Shown piece after piece: positions 41,913 to 51,093 of a DNA stretch of 64,000 bases. The translations under genes were made by a program, and so were the position numbers. Numbering within the stretch: the stretch's first letter is position 1; every line of letters begins with the position of its first letter. The stretch lies in the NCBI RefSeq assembly GCF_000717655.1, contig NZ_JNZY01000021.1:33996-97995 (forward strand). The letters are read 5' to 3'. Under the pieces are notes generated by a model. It saw only the letters and a program-made list of their open reading frames with translations. It was not told where the DNA came from and did not search any database. This DNA is from Streptomyces katrae (GTDB lineage: Bacteria; Actinomycetota; Actinomycetes; Streptomycetales; Streptomycetaceae).

Positions 41913-44594
41913 ATGGATCAGGCCCGGGTCGTTGAGGTATGGGCTCCCGGCGCCGGGCAGGCGGGCACCGGGCGGGTAGGTACGGGGTATCTACTGACCG
42001 CCCGTCTGGTGCTGACGTCCTACCACGTGGTGCAGGACGTGGCGCCGGGCGGGCGGGTCGAGGTCCGGCCTCTGGAAGTCCCGCAGCGCACCGGGTGGCT
42101 GGCAGCGGCGTGGTGTTGGCCGCACGAGCCGGTAGACCTGGATGCCGCACCGAACCATGATGCTGCGTTGCTGGTGATCGACGGCCCGGACCGGGCGTGC
42201 CCATCGGCCGGGGCGGTCCGCTTCGGGCGGATCACCGGCCAGGACAAGGTCCCCTGCATGGGATTGGGCTTCCCCGACGCAGAGGCACGTCCCGGCAGCC
42301 GACGCGACACCATGCCGGTGCGCGGCCACGTGGACGCCCTGCACGCGCGCAGATCGGGAATGCTGACCGTGCACGTCGACGAGGGTGTCGTGCCCCGCCG
42401 CCTCGCCGGCGAGTCGGGCTGGGCGGGCAGTTCGGGCACGGCGGTGTTCTGCGGGTCCCTGCTCGTCGGGGTACTGGCCACCGATCGCCCTGTCGCGCAG
42501 GACGCCAGTGTGCTGGGAGCGGTCCCCATGACGGCCCTGGCCGAGCTGCCGGGCTTCCGTGAAACCCTGGCCGCGCATGGGGTCGGCCTGCGGCTGGAAC
42601 ACGCCAGTCCGGCAGCCCGGCATCTGGCGGACTATCTGGCCGCTGCGCACCGCGCCGCCAGCGAGCACCCCTATGCCGGTGTCCTGCCTGGCGCCGCGCC
42701 CCCGCTGGCCACGGTCTACCTGCGTCAGGAAGTCCGCCGACTGGATAACGACGCTGCCGACAGCGACCGCGAAGCCCATGCCGCCGTCACCGCGAGGGCA
42801 ACGGGAGCCGACGTTGTCCTAGCCGACCCGCCGACCTGTGTGGTTGTGGCCGGGCCGGGGGGCGGCAAGTCCAGCCTGCTGCGCACCCGTATGGCCGAGG
42901 GCGCCGCACGCTTTCTCAACGGCTCCGGCGGAGCGGCCCTCCCGATCCTGGTTCCCGCCGCCGCCCTGACCGCTGAACTGCCCCTGCAGCGCGCACTGGC
43001 AAAAGCCGTGACAGCCGCTCTCACCCACCACGGTCTGCGCGACGGCATCCCTCCGGAGCTTTTCGCTGCCGCCCCACAGCCGGGCATGCGCTGGCTGGTA
43101 CTCATCGACGGGTTGGACGAGGTCACCGACCCGGCGGCGCGTTACCGAGTCCTGACGAGGATCGCCAGCGTCTCCGACGGCGACGACAAGGACCTGTACC
43201 GGTTCGTGATCGCCACCCGCCCCTTGCCGGACGGCACACTGGACACGCTCGGCGCCGACGTGCCTCGTTACTACCTTCAGCCCTTCAGCGACGACGACCT
43301 GCCGCAGGTTGCCAGCGGCTGGTTCCGGGCCGCAGGCCTGCCGGACCCTGACGCTGCCGCCGAGGGCTTCGTCCTGGCACTGGACCGCAGCCGCCTTTTG
43401 GCGCTCGCCCGGGTACCGCTTATGGCCGCGATGCTCTGCCAGCTCCACGCCGCCGCCCCCGAGCAGCCCCTGCCCGCCGGACGCGCGGGCATCTACGACA
43501 GCTTCACCACATTGCTGCACAAACGCCACTACACCGCCGACGCGTCAGGCAGCCCCTCCCGCCTGCTCGCAGGTGTGGACCGCTACGGACCCGCCGCCTC
43601 CGCACAGGCCGAGATCATCCTGGACCAGCTCGAGGACATCACCGGCCATCTCGCAGCCGAACGTCAACAGGCCGGAAACAGCCGGCCCGCCGTGGACATC
43701 GTGCAGTCCCACCCCAGTGCCAAGCGGCCGGACCGGGTACCCGCCGACGACTGGAACGCGTTCCTCAGCACTGCTCTGCGCGGCAGCGGCCAGCTTATCG
43801 CCCAAGCCGGCGACCTCGTCTTCCTCCACCAGACCATTCAGGAACACCTCGCCGCCCGCCACCTCATGAACAACCGGCGCACCGGAGCCCAAGTCCTCCG
43901 CCGTGTCTTTCACGAGCCATACAGATACTGGCCCTCCGACCGCGGACTCGGCATCGCGCCGCGAATATGGGGGAGTAGGTACTGGATGCCCCCGCGTGAG
44001 AATCCCTCCTACGTCGGGTTCCTCCTCGACGCCGCACACCACAGCGGCCTCACCGCAGGCCGCCGGTACCTCAGCCGTCTGGCCCGCTCCGGACTCGAAG
44101 GCTGCGACTTCATCATCGAGCTCGCCAACCTGGGTACCGCTCTCCCGGACGAGACCATCCGCTTCACCGCGAACCGCCTGTATCGCCTCGCCCAAAACAC
44201 TCTCCTGGAGGGCGACGACCGCGTGGACGCCGCTGAGTCTCTGGCGGAACTCGGCGACCCGCGTGCCGCCGACCTCCTTCATGGTCTGGCTCACGACACC
44301 ACCCTGGAGAGCGACGACCGTATGCAGGCCGCCGAGGCCCTGGCCGAATTCGGCGACCCCCGCGCCGCTGACCCTCTCTACGCCTTTGCCCACGACACCA
44401 CCCTGAACTGGGGCGGCCGCGTGGACGCCGCTGGGTCTCTGGCGGAACTCGGCGACCCACGTGCCGCCGACCTCCTTCATGGTCTGGCTCACGACACCAC
44501 CCTGGAAAGGCGCTACCGCGCGCAGGCCGCCGAGATCCTGGCAGAACTCGGCGACCCCCGCGCCGCTGGCCCAGCGCCGCCGTTGGGTCATTGA
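41913..44594 (+). CDS. Trypsin-like protease / NACHT NTPase / HEAT-repeat protein
   Basis: 893 residues. Residues ~10-210 are a trypsin-like serine protease with His38 (TSYHVVQ), Asp83 (PNHDAALLVID) and Ser174 (GWAGSSGTAVF). A NACHT NTPase follows, with Walker A GPGGGKSS (~314-321) and Walker B LVLIDGLDE (~395-403). The NACHT C-terminal helices contain FLHQTIQEHLAARHL. The end holds four ~33-residue HEAT-like repeats (DDRVDAAESLAELGDPRAAD). The reading frame ends in a foreign tail from an IS remnant, so the repeat domain is truncated. This is a STAND-type sensor with a built-in protease, as in bacterial NLR-like anti-phage proteins; it pairs with the upstream TRYPCO2-like gene. Confidence 0.88.
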   Translation: MDQARVVEVWAPGAGQAGTGRVGTGYLLTARLVLTSYHVVQDVAPGGRVEVRPLEVPQRTGWLAAAWCWPHEPVDLDAAPNHDAALLVIDGPDRACPSAGAVRFGRITGQDKVPCMGLGFPDAEARPGSRRDTMPVRGHVDALHARRSGMLTVHVDEGVVPRRLAGESGWAGSSGTAVFCGSLLVGVLATDRPVAQDASVLGAVPMTALAELPGFRETLAAHGVGLRLEHASPAARHLADYLAAAHRAASEHPYAGVLPGAAPPLATVYLRQEVRRLDNDAADSDREAHAAVTARATGADVVLADPPTCVVVAGPGGGKSSLLRTRMAEGAARFLNGSGGAALPILVPAAALTAELPLQRALAKAVTAALTHHGLRDGIPPELFAAAPQPGMRWLVLIDGLDEVTDPAARYRVLTRIASVSDGDDKDLYRFVIATRPLPDGTLDTLGADVPRYYLQPFSDDDLPQVASGWFRAAGLPDPDAAAEGFVLALDRSRLLALARVPLMAAMLCQLHAAAPEQPLPAGRAGIYDSFTTLLHKRHYTADASGSPSRLLAGVDRYGPAASAQAEIILDQLEDITGHLAAERQQAGNSRPAVDIVQSHPSAKRPDRVPADDWNAFLSTALRGSGQLIAQAGDLVFLHQTIQEHLAARHLMNNRRTGAQVLRRVFHEPYRYWPSDRGLGIAPRIWGSRYWMPPRENPSYVGFLLDAAHHSGLTAGRRYLSRLARSGLEGCDFIIELANLGTALPDETIRFTANRLYRLAQNTLLEGDDRVDAAESLAELGDPRAADLLHGLAHDTTLESDDRMQAAEALAEFGDPRAADPLYAFAHDTTLNWGGRVDAAGSLAELGDPRAADLLHGLAHDTTLERRYRAQAAEILAELGDPRAAGPAPPLGH
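44205..44568 (+). repeat. 99-nt tandem repeats encoding HEAT-like units
   Basis: Units begin at 44205, 44304, 44403 and 44502 (period 99 nt, 33 codons), the last cut at ~44568 by IS sequence. Units 1 and 3 differ at only about three bases over ~90, which points to recent duplication or gene conversion. Confidence 0.8.
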
Positions 44595-44666
44595 GCGGAC
44601 GATGTCCTGGCTGTCCCGGCTGCTGGCGCCTGAGCCCCCGCTACGAGCGCAAAGCCAGCCGCTTCT
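44569..44666 (+). pseudogene. IS5-type transposase C-terminal remnant
   Basis: AQRRRWVIERTMSWLSRL and, after a frame change, PRYERKASRF match the conserved C-terminal region of IS5-group transposases (RRWVVERT-W-L, then RYER). Only ~30 residues remain. It supplies the last codons and stop of the NACHT-HEAT gene. Confidence 0.68.
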
Positions 44667-44675
44667 ACAACAACG

Positions 44676-45224
44676 CGGAGTGGGAACGCCTCGCCCAGCT
44701 GCTCGCCGACGGGGCGCGCATCGCCCAGCTGCTCGCTGCCGCCGGGCCGGGCACCGTCTACGACCCGGACGTCGACGACGTCGTCCAGGCCGAGCTCACC
44801 GCCGACGCCGCGGCGGCGGCCGCCCGGGAGGCCGAGCTGCGCGAAGCCGTCCGGATCGCAGCCCGCGCCAACCACCTCCAAGTGCTACGCGACCTCGGCA
44901 CCCTGGACCAGGCCGAGCCAGCCGAGCGACGAAGCCGTACGCCCGCCGCGCGGGCGGCTACGTCCAGGCGGACGTCGACGCCTGGCTCGCCCACGCCCTG
45001 GGCACCTCGGGCACTACCGCGACCCGGCCGCCCACAAAGCCGTCGACAGCCTCCTGACCCCGCCGGTCCTCGCCCACGTCGCACTGCTCGGCGAACTCCT
45101 CCACCTGGTCCCCGGCGCCAGCGCCGGCGAGCTGGCGTTCGCGACCCGGCTCGCCGCAACCGAGCCCGAAGCCGTCGACGCACTCGCCACCTTCCTCACC
45201 CGCGCCCGCCCCGAGGCCCTCTGA
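44676..45224 (+). pseudogene. Hypothetical gene, frameshifted
   Basis: Protein-like sequence in three successive frames: NAEWERLAQLLADGARIAQL to LRDLGTLDQAEPAERR, then ARRAGGYVQADVDAWLAHAL near 44945, then HKAVDSLLTPPVLAHVALLG to a stop at 45222-45224. The combined helical protein of ~185 residues would be of unknown function. At least two indels have broken it, close to the IS remnant. Confidence 0.5.
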
Positions 45225-45235
45225 CCGGGCACCAG

Positions 45236-45272
45236 CCGGTGTCACGCTGACGGAGCGTGCGCGTGACACCGG
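45236..45272. terminator. Hairpin after decayed gene
   Basis: CCGGTGTCACGC (45236-45247) pairs perfectly with GCGTGACACCGG (45261-45272). It lies 11 nt after the stop of the frameshifted gene. Confidence 0.6.
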
Positions 45273-45484
45273 CCGTCACGGCCACCCGGAATGCGCCACG
45301 CCGCCTCGAATACGTCCACTATGTCCGTTTCAGTTGTCCTCTGCCATCGGATCTTGCTCGTTTGCCATCGAAGCGTGATGACTACCGGTTTCGGGAAATC
45401 GAACCTTAACCGTGCAGGTCAGGAGCATTCCCTGTCCGAGGGCCGGAGTCGCGGCGGATAGGACCGACGTGCTTGGATTCCGGC

Positions 45485-46234
45485 ATGACGGATTGGGCGC
45501 AACTCAGCCATGCCTACGGCTCGGCGGAAGACATACCGGTGCTGCTGGATCAGATCGCTTCGGAGCCGAGCCCCGAGCGTTGGAACGATCTGTGGTCGGC
45601 GCTCTGCCATCAAGGCAGTGTCTACTCGGCCAGCTTCGCGGCCTTGCCATGGCTGGCCGACGTAGCCGGCCGCGATGACCGGGAGCAGGCGGTCAGCGCC
45701 TTGAACCTGGCGGGTGCGATCTTGGCGGGCTCTGACCAGCCGCACGGGGCCGGCGACGTCCGCGCCCAGCACGCTGCGGAGGTCGAGACCCTGCTGGTAG
45801 TGGTAAACGAACACCTCCGGACATCGTCCGATCGGAACGAGTACGCCTATCTCCTGGAATCCATGCTGAGCTTCGAAGGCGTCGTGAGCTGGGGCGAAGA
45901 CCTCGCCTGGGGCCTCGTGCACGAGGAGTACGAGGTCTCCTGTCCTGGCTGCCAAGCCAACCTGTTCATCGTCATCGGCGAGCGCGGATTCTTCTCCACG
46001 AGCGGTGACTACGCGCTGTCGGAGGATGACGTTGAGACGACGCCCCTGCGTCCCGCCAGCCCCGCAGCCATGGATGGCATCGGCCGCCGGCTCCACGACA
46101 TCGCCCTCGCCGACGGGCACCAAGACGTCGCCAGCGCGATGACCTACGTCTTCGGCGATGCGACGTGTCCGGACTGCGAAACCGGCTTCTCCGTAGCGGA
46201 TCAGGTCAGTGCCGAATGGTCCGCCACACACTGA
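45485..46234 (+). CDS. HEAT-like immunity-type protein with zinc ribbon pair
   Basis: 249 residues from ATG 45485 (MTDWAQLSHAYGSAEDIPVL). A helical-repeat N-terminal half (LCHQGSVYSASFAALPWLAD, then EVETLLVVVNEHLRTSSDRN) resembles ARM/HEAT proteins such as those serving as toxin immunity proteins. Two CxxC pairs (CPGCQAN, CPDCETG) ~90 residues apart may bind zinc. It is stand-alone in a region rich in other immunity-like families; no toxin gene is present. The immunity role is an inference. Confidence 0.6.
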   Translation: MTDWAQLSHAYGSAEDIPVLLDQIASEPSPERWNDLWSALCHQGSVYSASFAALPWLADVAGRDDREQAVSALNLAGAILAGSDQPHGAGDVRAQHAAEVETLLVVVNEHLRTSSDRNEYAYLLESMLSFEGVVSWGEDLAWGLVHEEYEVSCPGCQANLFIVIGERGFFSTSGDYALSEDDVETTPLRPASPAAMDGIGRRLHDIALADGHQDVASAMTYVFGDATCPDCETGFSVADQVSAEWSATH

Positions 46235-46283
46235 GCAGGTCCAGCGAAACGCAGGCTTCTTCGTCGAACCGGGCGCTGGTGCC

Positions 46284-46961
46284 TCAGGTCGCTCGGTTCT
46301 GACGGGAGAGAGCTGTCGCCGGGAGCTCACCGAGTTTCCGTGCTCGGTAGGCGGCCTGTCGGCAGGCGTGCGAGCACCACCGTCGGGCTGCTGAGGCCGG
46401 CTGCATGGAGGTGCGACAGAAGCCGCATGTCGGGCCTGTGGGGACGCTGTGGCCGGCGAGGGGTTGGGCGGGGTTCTGCTGGCGCTGGAGGTAGTCCTGG
46501 TCTCGGCATCGCTGGCAGTAGTCGGCCGGGCCGCGGCGGCTCATGGAGATGCAGTGGATGATCTCGCCGCACTTCGTGCAGAGTTTCGCCGGGGAGGCGG
46601 TCGGGGCCGGTGGCTCGGGGGGCCGCTCGACTCCTTGGCGGTGCGCCATCCGGCGGCAGCGTGGGGAACACCAGGACGGCGTGCTCTTCCCCGGGGTCCT
46701 GGGCAGTTCGATCCCGCAGTATCCGCAGGTCGGGGGCGCCGATGGTGCGTCGCAGATGGGCGCGTTGGCGGCAGCGGGCGGAGCAGTGGCGTCGGGGGCT
46801 TCCGCCGGCGGTGCCCTTCGGCGGGAGCGAGTGTCCGGACCGAGTCGGCGTGGATGCGGCCGGACGACATCGGCGCCGGCGAGGGCGACTTCATCCGGGC
46901 CGCCCGCGCAGACACCACCCGCCGCGCTTCCTGGAGGGCGGCCTCGACATTCGGGGCTCAT
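46284..46961 (-). CDS. Zinc-ribbon (FCS-like) protein, start uncertain
   Basis: The C-terminal ~150 residues carry three zinc-binding units: CGYCGIELPRTP...WCSPRCRRMAHRQ, CTKCGEIIH...YCQRCRDQDY and CGFCRTSMQP...WCSHACRQAAYRAR. The same C-x2-C-n-C-x3-C layout is repeated, as in small actinobacterial zinc-finger proteins. The open frame extends into the first degenerate CRISPR repeat at 46954, so the real start is probably downstream of 46961. Nucleic-acid binding is likely; no other role can be given. Confidence 0.55.
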   Translation of the reverse strand: MSPECRGRPPGSAAGGVCAGGPDEVALAGADVVRPHPRRLGPDTRSRRRAPPAEAPDATAPPAAANAPICDAPSAPPTCGYCGIELPRTPGKSTPSWCSPRCRRMAHRQGVERPPEPPAPTASPAKLCTKCGEIIHCISMSRRGPADYCQRCRDQDYLQRQQNPAQPLAGHSVPTGPTCGFCRTSMQPASAARRWCSHACRQAAYRARKLGELPATALSRQNRAT

Positions 46962-47650
46962 CCCCGCATGCGCGCGGAGCAGTCGATGCCGACGATGCCA
47001 CCCGGCCGGCCGTCGGGGTCATCCCCGCAGCGCGGGAAGCAGACATCGCCGCGTACGCCGCGGACGACAGACGGGTTCATCCCCGCATGCGCGGGGAGCA
47101 GCCGGGCGCGCGGCCGCGCCGGATGGGCCGGTTGGGTTCATCCCAGCATGCGCGGGGAGCAGGCCGTCCAACCCAACACGGTGCTGACGGCGGTGGGTTC
47201 ATCCCCGCATGCGCGGGGAGCAGCGACCAGTCTTTGCGCGCAGCTTCCGGGCAGCGGGTTCATCCCCGCGTGCGCGGGGAGCAGTCGTCGACCTCGCCCT
47301 GCGCGATCGTGTACCGGGGTTCATCCCCGCATGCGCGGGGAGCAGGTCTTCGGGTCGATCGGCCGGTTGCCGCGGGTGGGTTCATCCCCGCATGCGCGGG
47401 GAGCAGAGCGTGCCGAAGTCCGACACGATGGTCTGGACGGGTTCATCCCCGCATGCGCGGGGAGCAGGATGTGGAGCCGCTGTTACCCCACAGAATGGCG
47501 GGTTCATCCCCGCATGCGCGGGGAGCAGCAGTCGCCGTCCCGGACGCCGTAGCGCTCCGGGGGTTCATCCCCGCATGCGCGGCGCGCAGACCTGGTCCAT
47601 GCGGAACTGCATCTCGTCCCGGGGTTCATCCCCGCATGTGCGGGGAGCAG
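46954..47650 (-). CRISPR. CRISPR array A, type I-E, 12 repeats
   Basis: Repeats GGGTTCATCCCCGCATGCGCGGGGAGCAG (positions 47073-47101 as example) recur every 61 nt from 47073 to 47622: 29-nt repeat, 32-nt spacer. Two degenerate repeats (46954-46982 and 47016-47042) lie at the left end; the tenth to twelfth show small changes. By comparison with type I-E repeats, crRNA should be read on the minus strand, making the left end leader-distal, as repeat decay there supports. No cas gene is in the window. Confidence 0.93.
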
Positions 47651-47740
47651 TCTTTGTGACCAGGGACTCTATGGGGCCAACGCGCCGCTCTCGAGCACTT
47701 TCGCGGAATCCGGCGATCGCGGGTTCAGACCCTCGGGAGG
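47651..47740 (-). promoter_or_regulatory. Decayed leader of array A
   Basis: Resembles the leaders at 48006 and 52512 (shared GGGACTCTATG and CTCGAGCACTTTC) but with many substitutions. The last repeats of array A abut it. It probably no longer functions. Confidence 0.6.
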
Positions 47741-47794
47741 CTTCCAATCCGGGTGGGGAGCAGTCGCGGCGGGGGCTGACACGGCTGTGATCGC

Positions 47795-48005
47795 GGGTCA
47801 TCCCCGCGTGCGCGGGGAGCAGTCGGCGGGGGCCTGCGTGGTCGGGGCCGGCTTGGGGTCATCCCCGCGTGCGCGGGGAGCAGCCGTCAAAGGCAGGCTT
47901 GACGCCGTTGGTCCACGGGTCATCCCCGCGTGCGCGGGGAGCAGCGCTGGGCCACGGACAGGGAGAACAGCCCGATGGGGTCATCCCCGCGTGCGCGGGG
48001 AGCAG
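47795..48005 (-). CRISPR. CRISPR array B, type I-E, 4 repeats
   Basis: 28-nt repeats GGGTCATCCCCGCGTGCGCG... start at 47795, 47856, 47917 and 47978 (period 61 nt, 33-nt spacers). A broken repeat end (GGGGAGCAG, 47755-47763) precedes the first. The repeat differs from array A by loss of one T and GCGTGC in place of GCATGC. The leader is at the right end. Three spacers are complete. Confidence 0.92.
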
Positions 48006-48090
48006 GCTTCTTGACCTGGGACTCTATGCCGTCGACGAGCCGTTCTCGAGCACTTTCACCGTAACCGGCATTCAACCCATATCGCGAGTA
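48006..48090 (-). promoter_or_regulatory. CRISPR leader B
   Basis: GCTTCTTGACCTGGGACTCT starts directly after the last repeat; the following ~85 bases match 52512-52595 with only a few differences. AT-richer than surroundings, as expected for a type I-E leader read on the minus strand. Confidence 0.75.
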
Positions 48091-48262
48091 CTGTCGAGGC
48101 GGGTAGGCGAGAACCTTCAGACCCGCCTCAGGCCGAATCGGCCCTGCCGTGGATTCCGGTGCCCCAGGGGGTTGCCGAACAAGGCGCTCCCGCCGTTGTG
48201 CGACACCACCCGCCCTGCCCGGTTCGAACGGGGTGCCGGCAACAGCTACTACCGTCGTCCGT

Positions 48263-49234
48263 ATGACAGCCGTGGATCCGACCGTCGAGGCGCTGCTCGC
48301 CGGCATACCCGCCCTTGCCCCGTACGCCCGCAAGGCCGTGCTGCTGCGTCCCAAGGCGGGTGAGCCATCATCGGATGCCAGTCATATCGGTGGTCCGATG
48401 CTGTGGCCCGGCGATGAGGAGTGGCCCCGGTGTCAGGGGCCGCACATGGTCGAGGTGCGGGAAAGGCTCTCCGATGCGGATCGGGAGACTTTGCAGCGGA
48501 TCGACCGGGACTGGCGAGCCCGGCGGGCTGGGAAGGCCCATGATGCGTACGAAACCATTCGGGAGGAAGCCGAAATCCGTTCCCGGATCATGGACGGTGC
48601 CGAGGGGCTCGACAAGGTCACGTGGGAGCGGATCCGGCGGGTGCCGGTGTCCAGCGTCCCCGGCGTACCGCTGATCGGGGTCCTGCAGCTCCTCAAGCAG
48701 GACGTACCCGTGGCCGATTGGCCGGAGGGCATGGACGTGCTGCAGGTTCTGTGGTGCCCCCAGGAGCATGCCGAACTGCCGGGGCAGGCGCACTACTGGG
48801 GACCCGCCGTCGAGGTGCACTACCGTTGGGCCGCTTCGCTTGCCGCCGTACGGGATGTTCCCGTGCCGGTCGACGCCGTGGCCTCGTACGTGCCCCGGCC
48901 CTGCCTGCTCGATCCGCTCGAGGTGACGGAGCTCCCGGCCCAGGACGAACTGCCCGCGGACCTCTTCGGCGAAGCAGAGGCCTGGGCCGAGCAGCACGGT
49001 ATCGAGTACCACCGCACTCTGGCCTGCCTGGAGGGATGGAAGGCCGGAGGCTGGCCGAGCTGGCACCTCACGGACCTGGTCCCGATCGACTGCGCCTGCG
49101 GTGCGACGACCCGTCTGTTCCTCACCGTCGACAGCGGCCGTGATCCGGATCTCAATGTCGGCCGGTTCGGTGAACTGCGCATCTTCACATGCCCCGTGGA
49201 CGCCTCGCACCCGCTCCGCCTGAACCTCCAGTAG
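48263..49234 (+). CDS. DUF1963/YwqG-like protein
   Basis: 323 residues from ATG 48263 (MTAVDPTVEALLAGIPALAP). Shows the YwqG-like sequence GGPMLWPGDEEWPRC near residue 43, VPLIGVLQLLKQDVPV, and near the C-terminus GWKAGGWPSWHLTDLVPIDC with CACG. DUF1963 proteins are thought to be SUKH-like or polymorphic-toxin immunity relatives. It lies directly beyond the array B leader and is monocistronic. Confidence 0.7.
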   Translation: MTAVDPTVEALLAGIPALAPYARKAVLLRPKAGEPSSDASHIGGPMLWPGDEEWPRCQGPHMVEVRERLSDADRETLQRIDRDWRARRAGKAHDAYETIREEAEIRSRIMDGAEGLDKVTWERIRRVPVSSVPGVPLIGVLQLLKQDVPVADWPEGMDVLQVLWCPQEHAELPGQAHYWGPAVEVHYRWAASLAAVRDVPVPVDAVASYVPRPCLLDPLEVTELPAQDELPADLFGEAEAWAEQHGIEYHRTLACLEGWKAGGWPSWHLTDLVPIDCACGATTRLFLTVDSGRDPDLNVGRFGELRIFTCPVDASHPLRLNLQ

Positions 49235-49262
49235 CACGCCCCTTCCATGTCGCAGGGGCCAG

Positions 49263-50765
49263 CTACTGAGCGTCTGCCGACCGGGCCTGAACACGCGACA
49301 GCTTGATGCGACGGTTCCCCGGATCGACATCGATGATCTCGACGGTAAGGATGTCGCCGACCTGGATTCCCTCCTCGGGCTCGTCCACCGACATCTCGGC
49401 CGGTTCGGTGCGGTGCAGCAGTCCCTCCAAGCCGTGGTCCCGGTCCTCGATGCGGACCAAGGCACCGGACGGGGTGAGCCGCGTGACCGGTCCCCTGACG
49501 ATCCGGCCGACCTGCTGCGCAAGCACCGACAACGGGTCTTCCTCCAGCGCCTTGAGCGACAACGGCACCCGCTGCCGGACGAGGTCGACGTCGAGGATCT
49601 CAGCGGTGACCTCTTGGCCCACCGTCAGTACGTCGGAGGGGTGGTCGATGTGGCGCCAGGACACCTCGGGCAGATTGATCATCGCGGTGAAGCTACCGAT
49701 GTCGACGAAGGTGACGCCGAACTCGGGCATGGCGACGACGGTGCCGGTGCAGATCTGTCCTCGGTGCAAGGTGGTGAGGAACGCCCAGTTGCGGTCGTCA
49801 GAGGTCGCCTCGGTCCTCCAGCGCGCCCGCAGGACGCCGTCCTCGTCGGGCAGGACGGCCGTCATGAGCGGTTGCCTTCCGACGATGCAGAGGGACAGGG
49901 CCGATGCTGCACGGGCGCCGCAGACATGCGCCGCCAGTTCCGCGAACTGGCTCTCGTCAGCGACGATGCTCGCGATCCGGCCGTCCTCGTCCTCCCAGAC
50001 GAACTCGATCAAACCTTCCTCCGGCAGATCGGCGAGGACGGCGCCCACATCGGCGGAAAGGTCGGGCCAGACGGCCAAACGGGAGCGAGGAGCCAGCCGG
50101 GCGCGAACCGCGTCCAGCGAGTCGGCCTCGAGTCGGTGCCAGCGAGCGGCGTTGCCCACGTGGTTCTCCTCGAGAAGCGCCGCCTGGCGCGTCGCGACGC
50201 ACCAGCGCACGCGGGCCCAGAAGACGTCATCGGCGGGCCGCTGTACCCCCGGCCCATCGACCTCCGCTTCGTAGGGAGAGGCGTCCAGACGCTCGGGGAA
50301 CAGTCCCAGTGCGCGGGTACGTGCCACCGCCACCGGACAGGGATCACTACTGCCGACGTAGACGTACTGGTCCCATCCGACGTGAATCGTGAACCTGCCC
50401 TCCACTTCCAGACGGCACCAGCCGCCACTGCCGCGCAGCATCGCCCGGACCAGTTCCAGGGCGACGCCGAGCGAGACCTGCGCGCCATCGTGGTAGCCCG
50501 CACGGCCGGGCGGGAAGAGACCGCCCAGGCCGTGACCCTCGACAGCCGATTCCGCCCCGAAACCGACGAAGCCCGCCGCGACCTCCGGTTCGCGTACGAC
50601 AAGGCAGTCGATTCCGGTCTCCGCCGCGAAGACGGCAACAGCCTCCAGATAGGCACCTTCGACCGGCCCATGGTCGCTGTGCACCTCTTCGGTACCTGTG
50701 TAGTGACCGCGCTGATCGCGATCGGCAGGATCGTGCTTGGTGATGCGGTAAACGTGGGGCAGCAC
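49263..50765 (-). CDS. S1-domain RNA-binding protein
   Basis: 500 residues from GTG 50765 (VLPHVYRITKHDPADRDQRG); ATG 50813 is an alternative. The N-terminal ~320 residues include VEGAYLEAVAVFAAETGIDC and are typical of a Streptomyces-specific family. Two S1 OB-folds follow: ICTGTVVAMPEFGVTFVDIG with LTVGQEVTAEILDVDLVRQR, and IVRGPVTRLTPSGALVRIED with VGDILTVEIIDVDPGNRRIK. It probably binds RNA; a function in translation or toxin immunity is not known. A second S1-domain gene enters the window at its right edge. Confidence 0.85.
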   Translation of the reverse strand: MLPHVYRITKHDPADRDQRGHYTGTEEVHSDHGPVEGAYLEAVAVFAAETGIDCLVVREPEVAAGFVGFGAESAVEGHGLGGLFPPGRAGYHDGAQVSLGVALELVRAMLRGSGGWCRLEVEGRFTIHVGWDQYVYVGSSDPCPVAVARTRALGLFPERLDASPYEAEVDGPGVQRPADDVFWARVRWCVATRQAALLEENHVGNAARWHRLEADSLDAVRARLAPRSRLAVWPDLSADVGAVLADLPEEGLIEFVWEDEDGRIASIVADESQFAELAAHVCGARAASALSLCIVGRQPLMTAVLPDEDGVLRARWRTEATSDDRNWAFLTTLHRGQICTGTVVAMPEFGVTFVDIGSFTAMINLPEVSWRHIDHPSDVLTVGQEVTAEILDVDLVRQRVPLSLKALEEDPLSVLAQQVGRIVRGPVTRLTPSGALVRIEDRDHGLEGLLHRTEPAEMSVDEPEEGIQVGDILTVEIIDVDPGNRRIKLSRVQARSADAQ

Positions 50766-51093
50766 GTCACTGCCTGCCGACGAACGCGTAAGGATGGTGC
50801 ATGTCCGCATCATGTCGCTCGCGGACGGCCGCGCGCCACCAGCTTTCGCAGGCCCTGCCGCACGGCCGGGGCGTCGCCAGGCGCACCGCCCTCATCCTTC
50901 TGCGGCGCGTGGAGGCTGGCTCGGTCGCTTGTCAGCACGACATCGCTGATCGCCCCGAGCGTCCGCCCGCTGGCTTTGTTCATGAGAACGGGCTCTGGCT
51001 CAAGTTCTGTGGAGTCGCGGGTACTGCGCCTGCGGAGGCGAGGCAGTCGTCACCGGCTGCACCGGTGGATGAACGCTCTGACACTCTCTCCCC

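Noticed and set aside
46449..47790. Long plus-strand open frames with repeating HPRMRGEQ-type peptides
   Set aside because: They are translations of the CRISPR repeats, not proteins.
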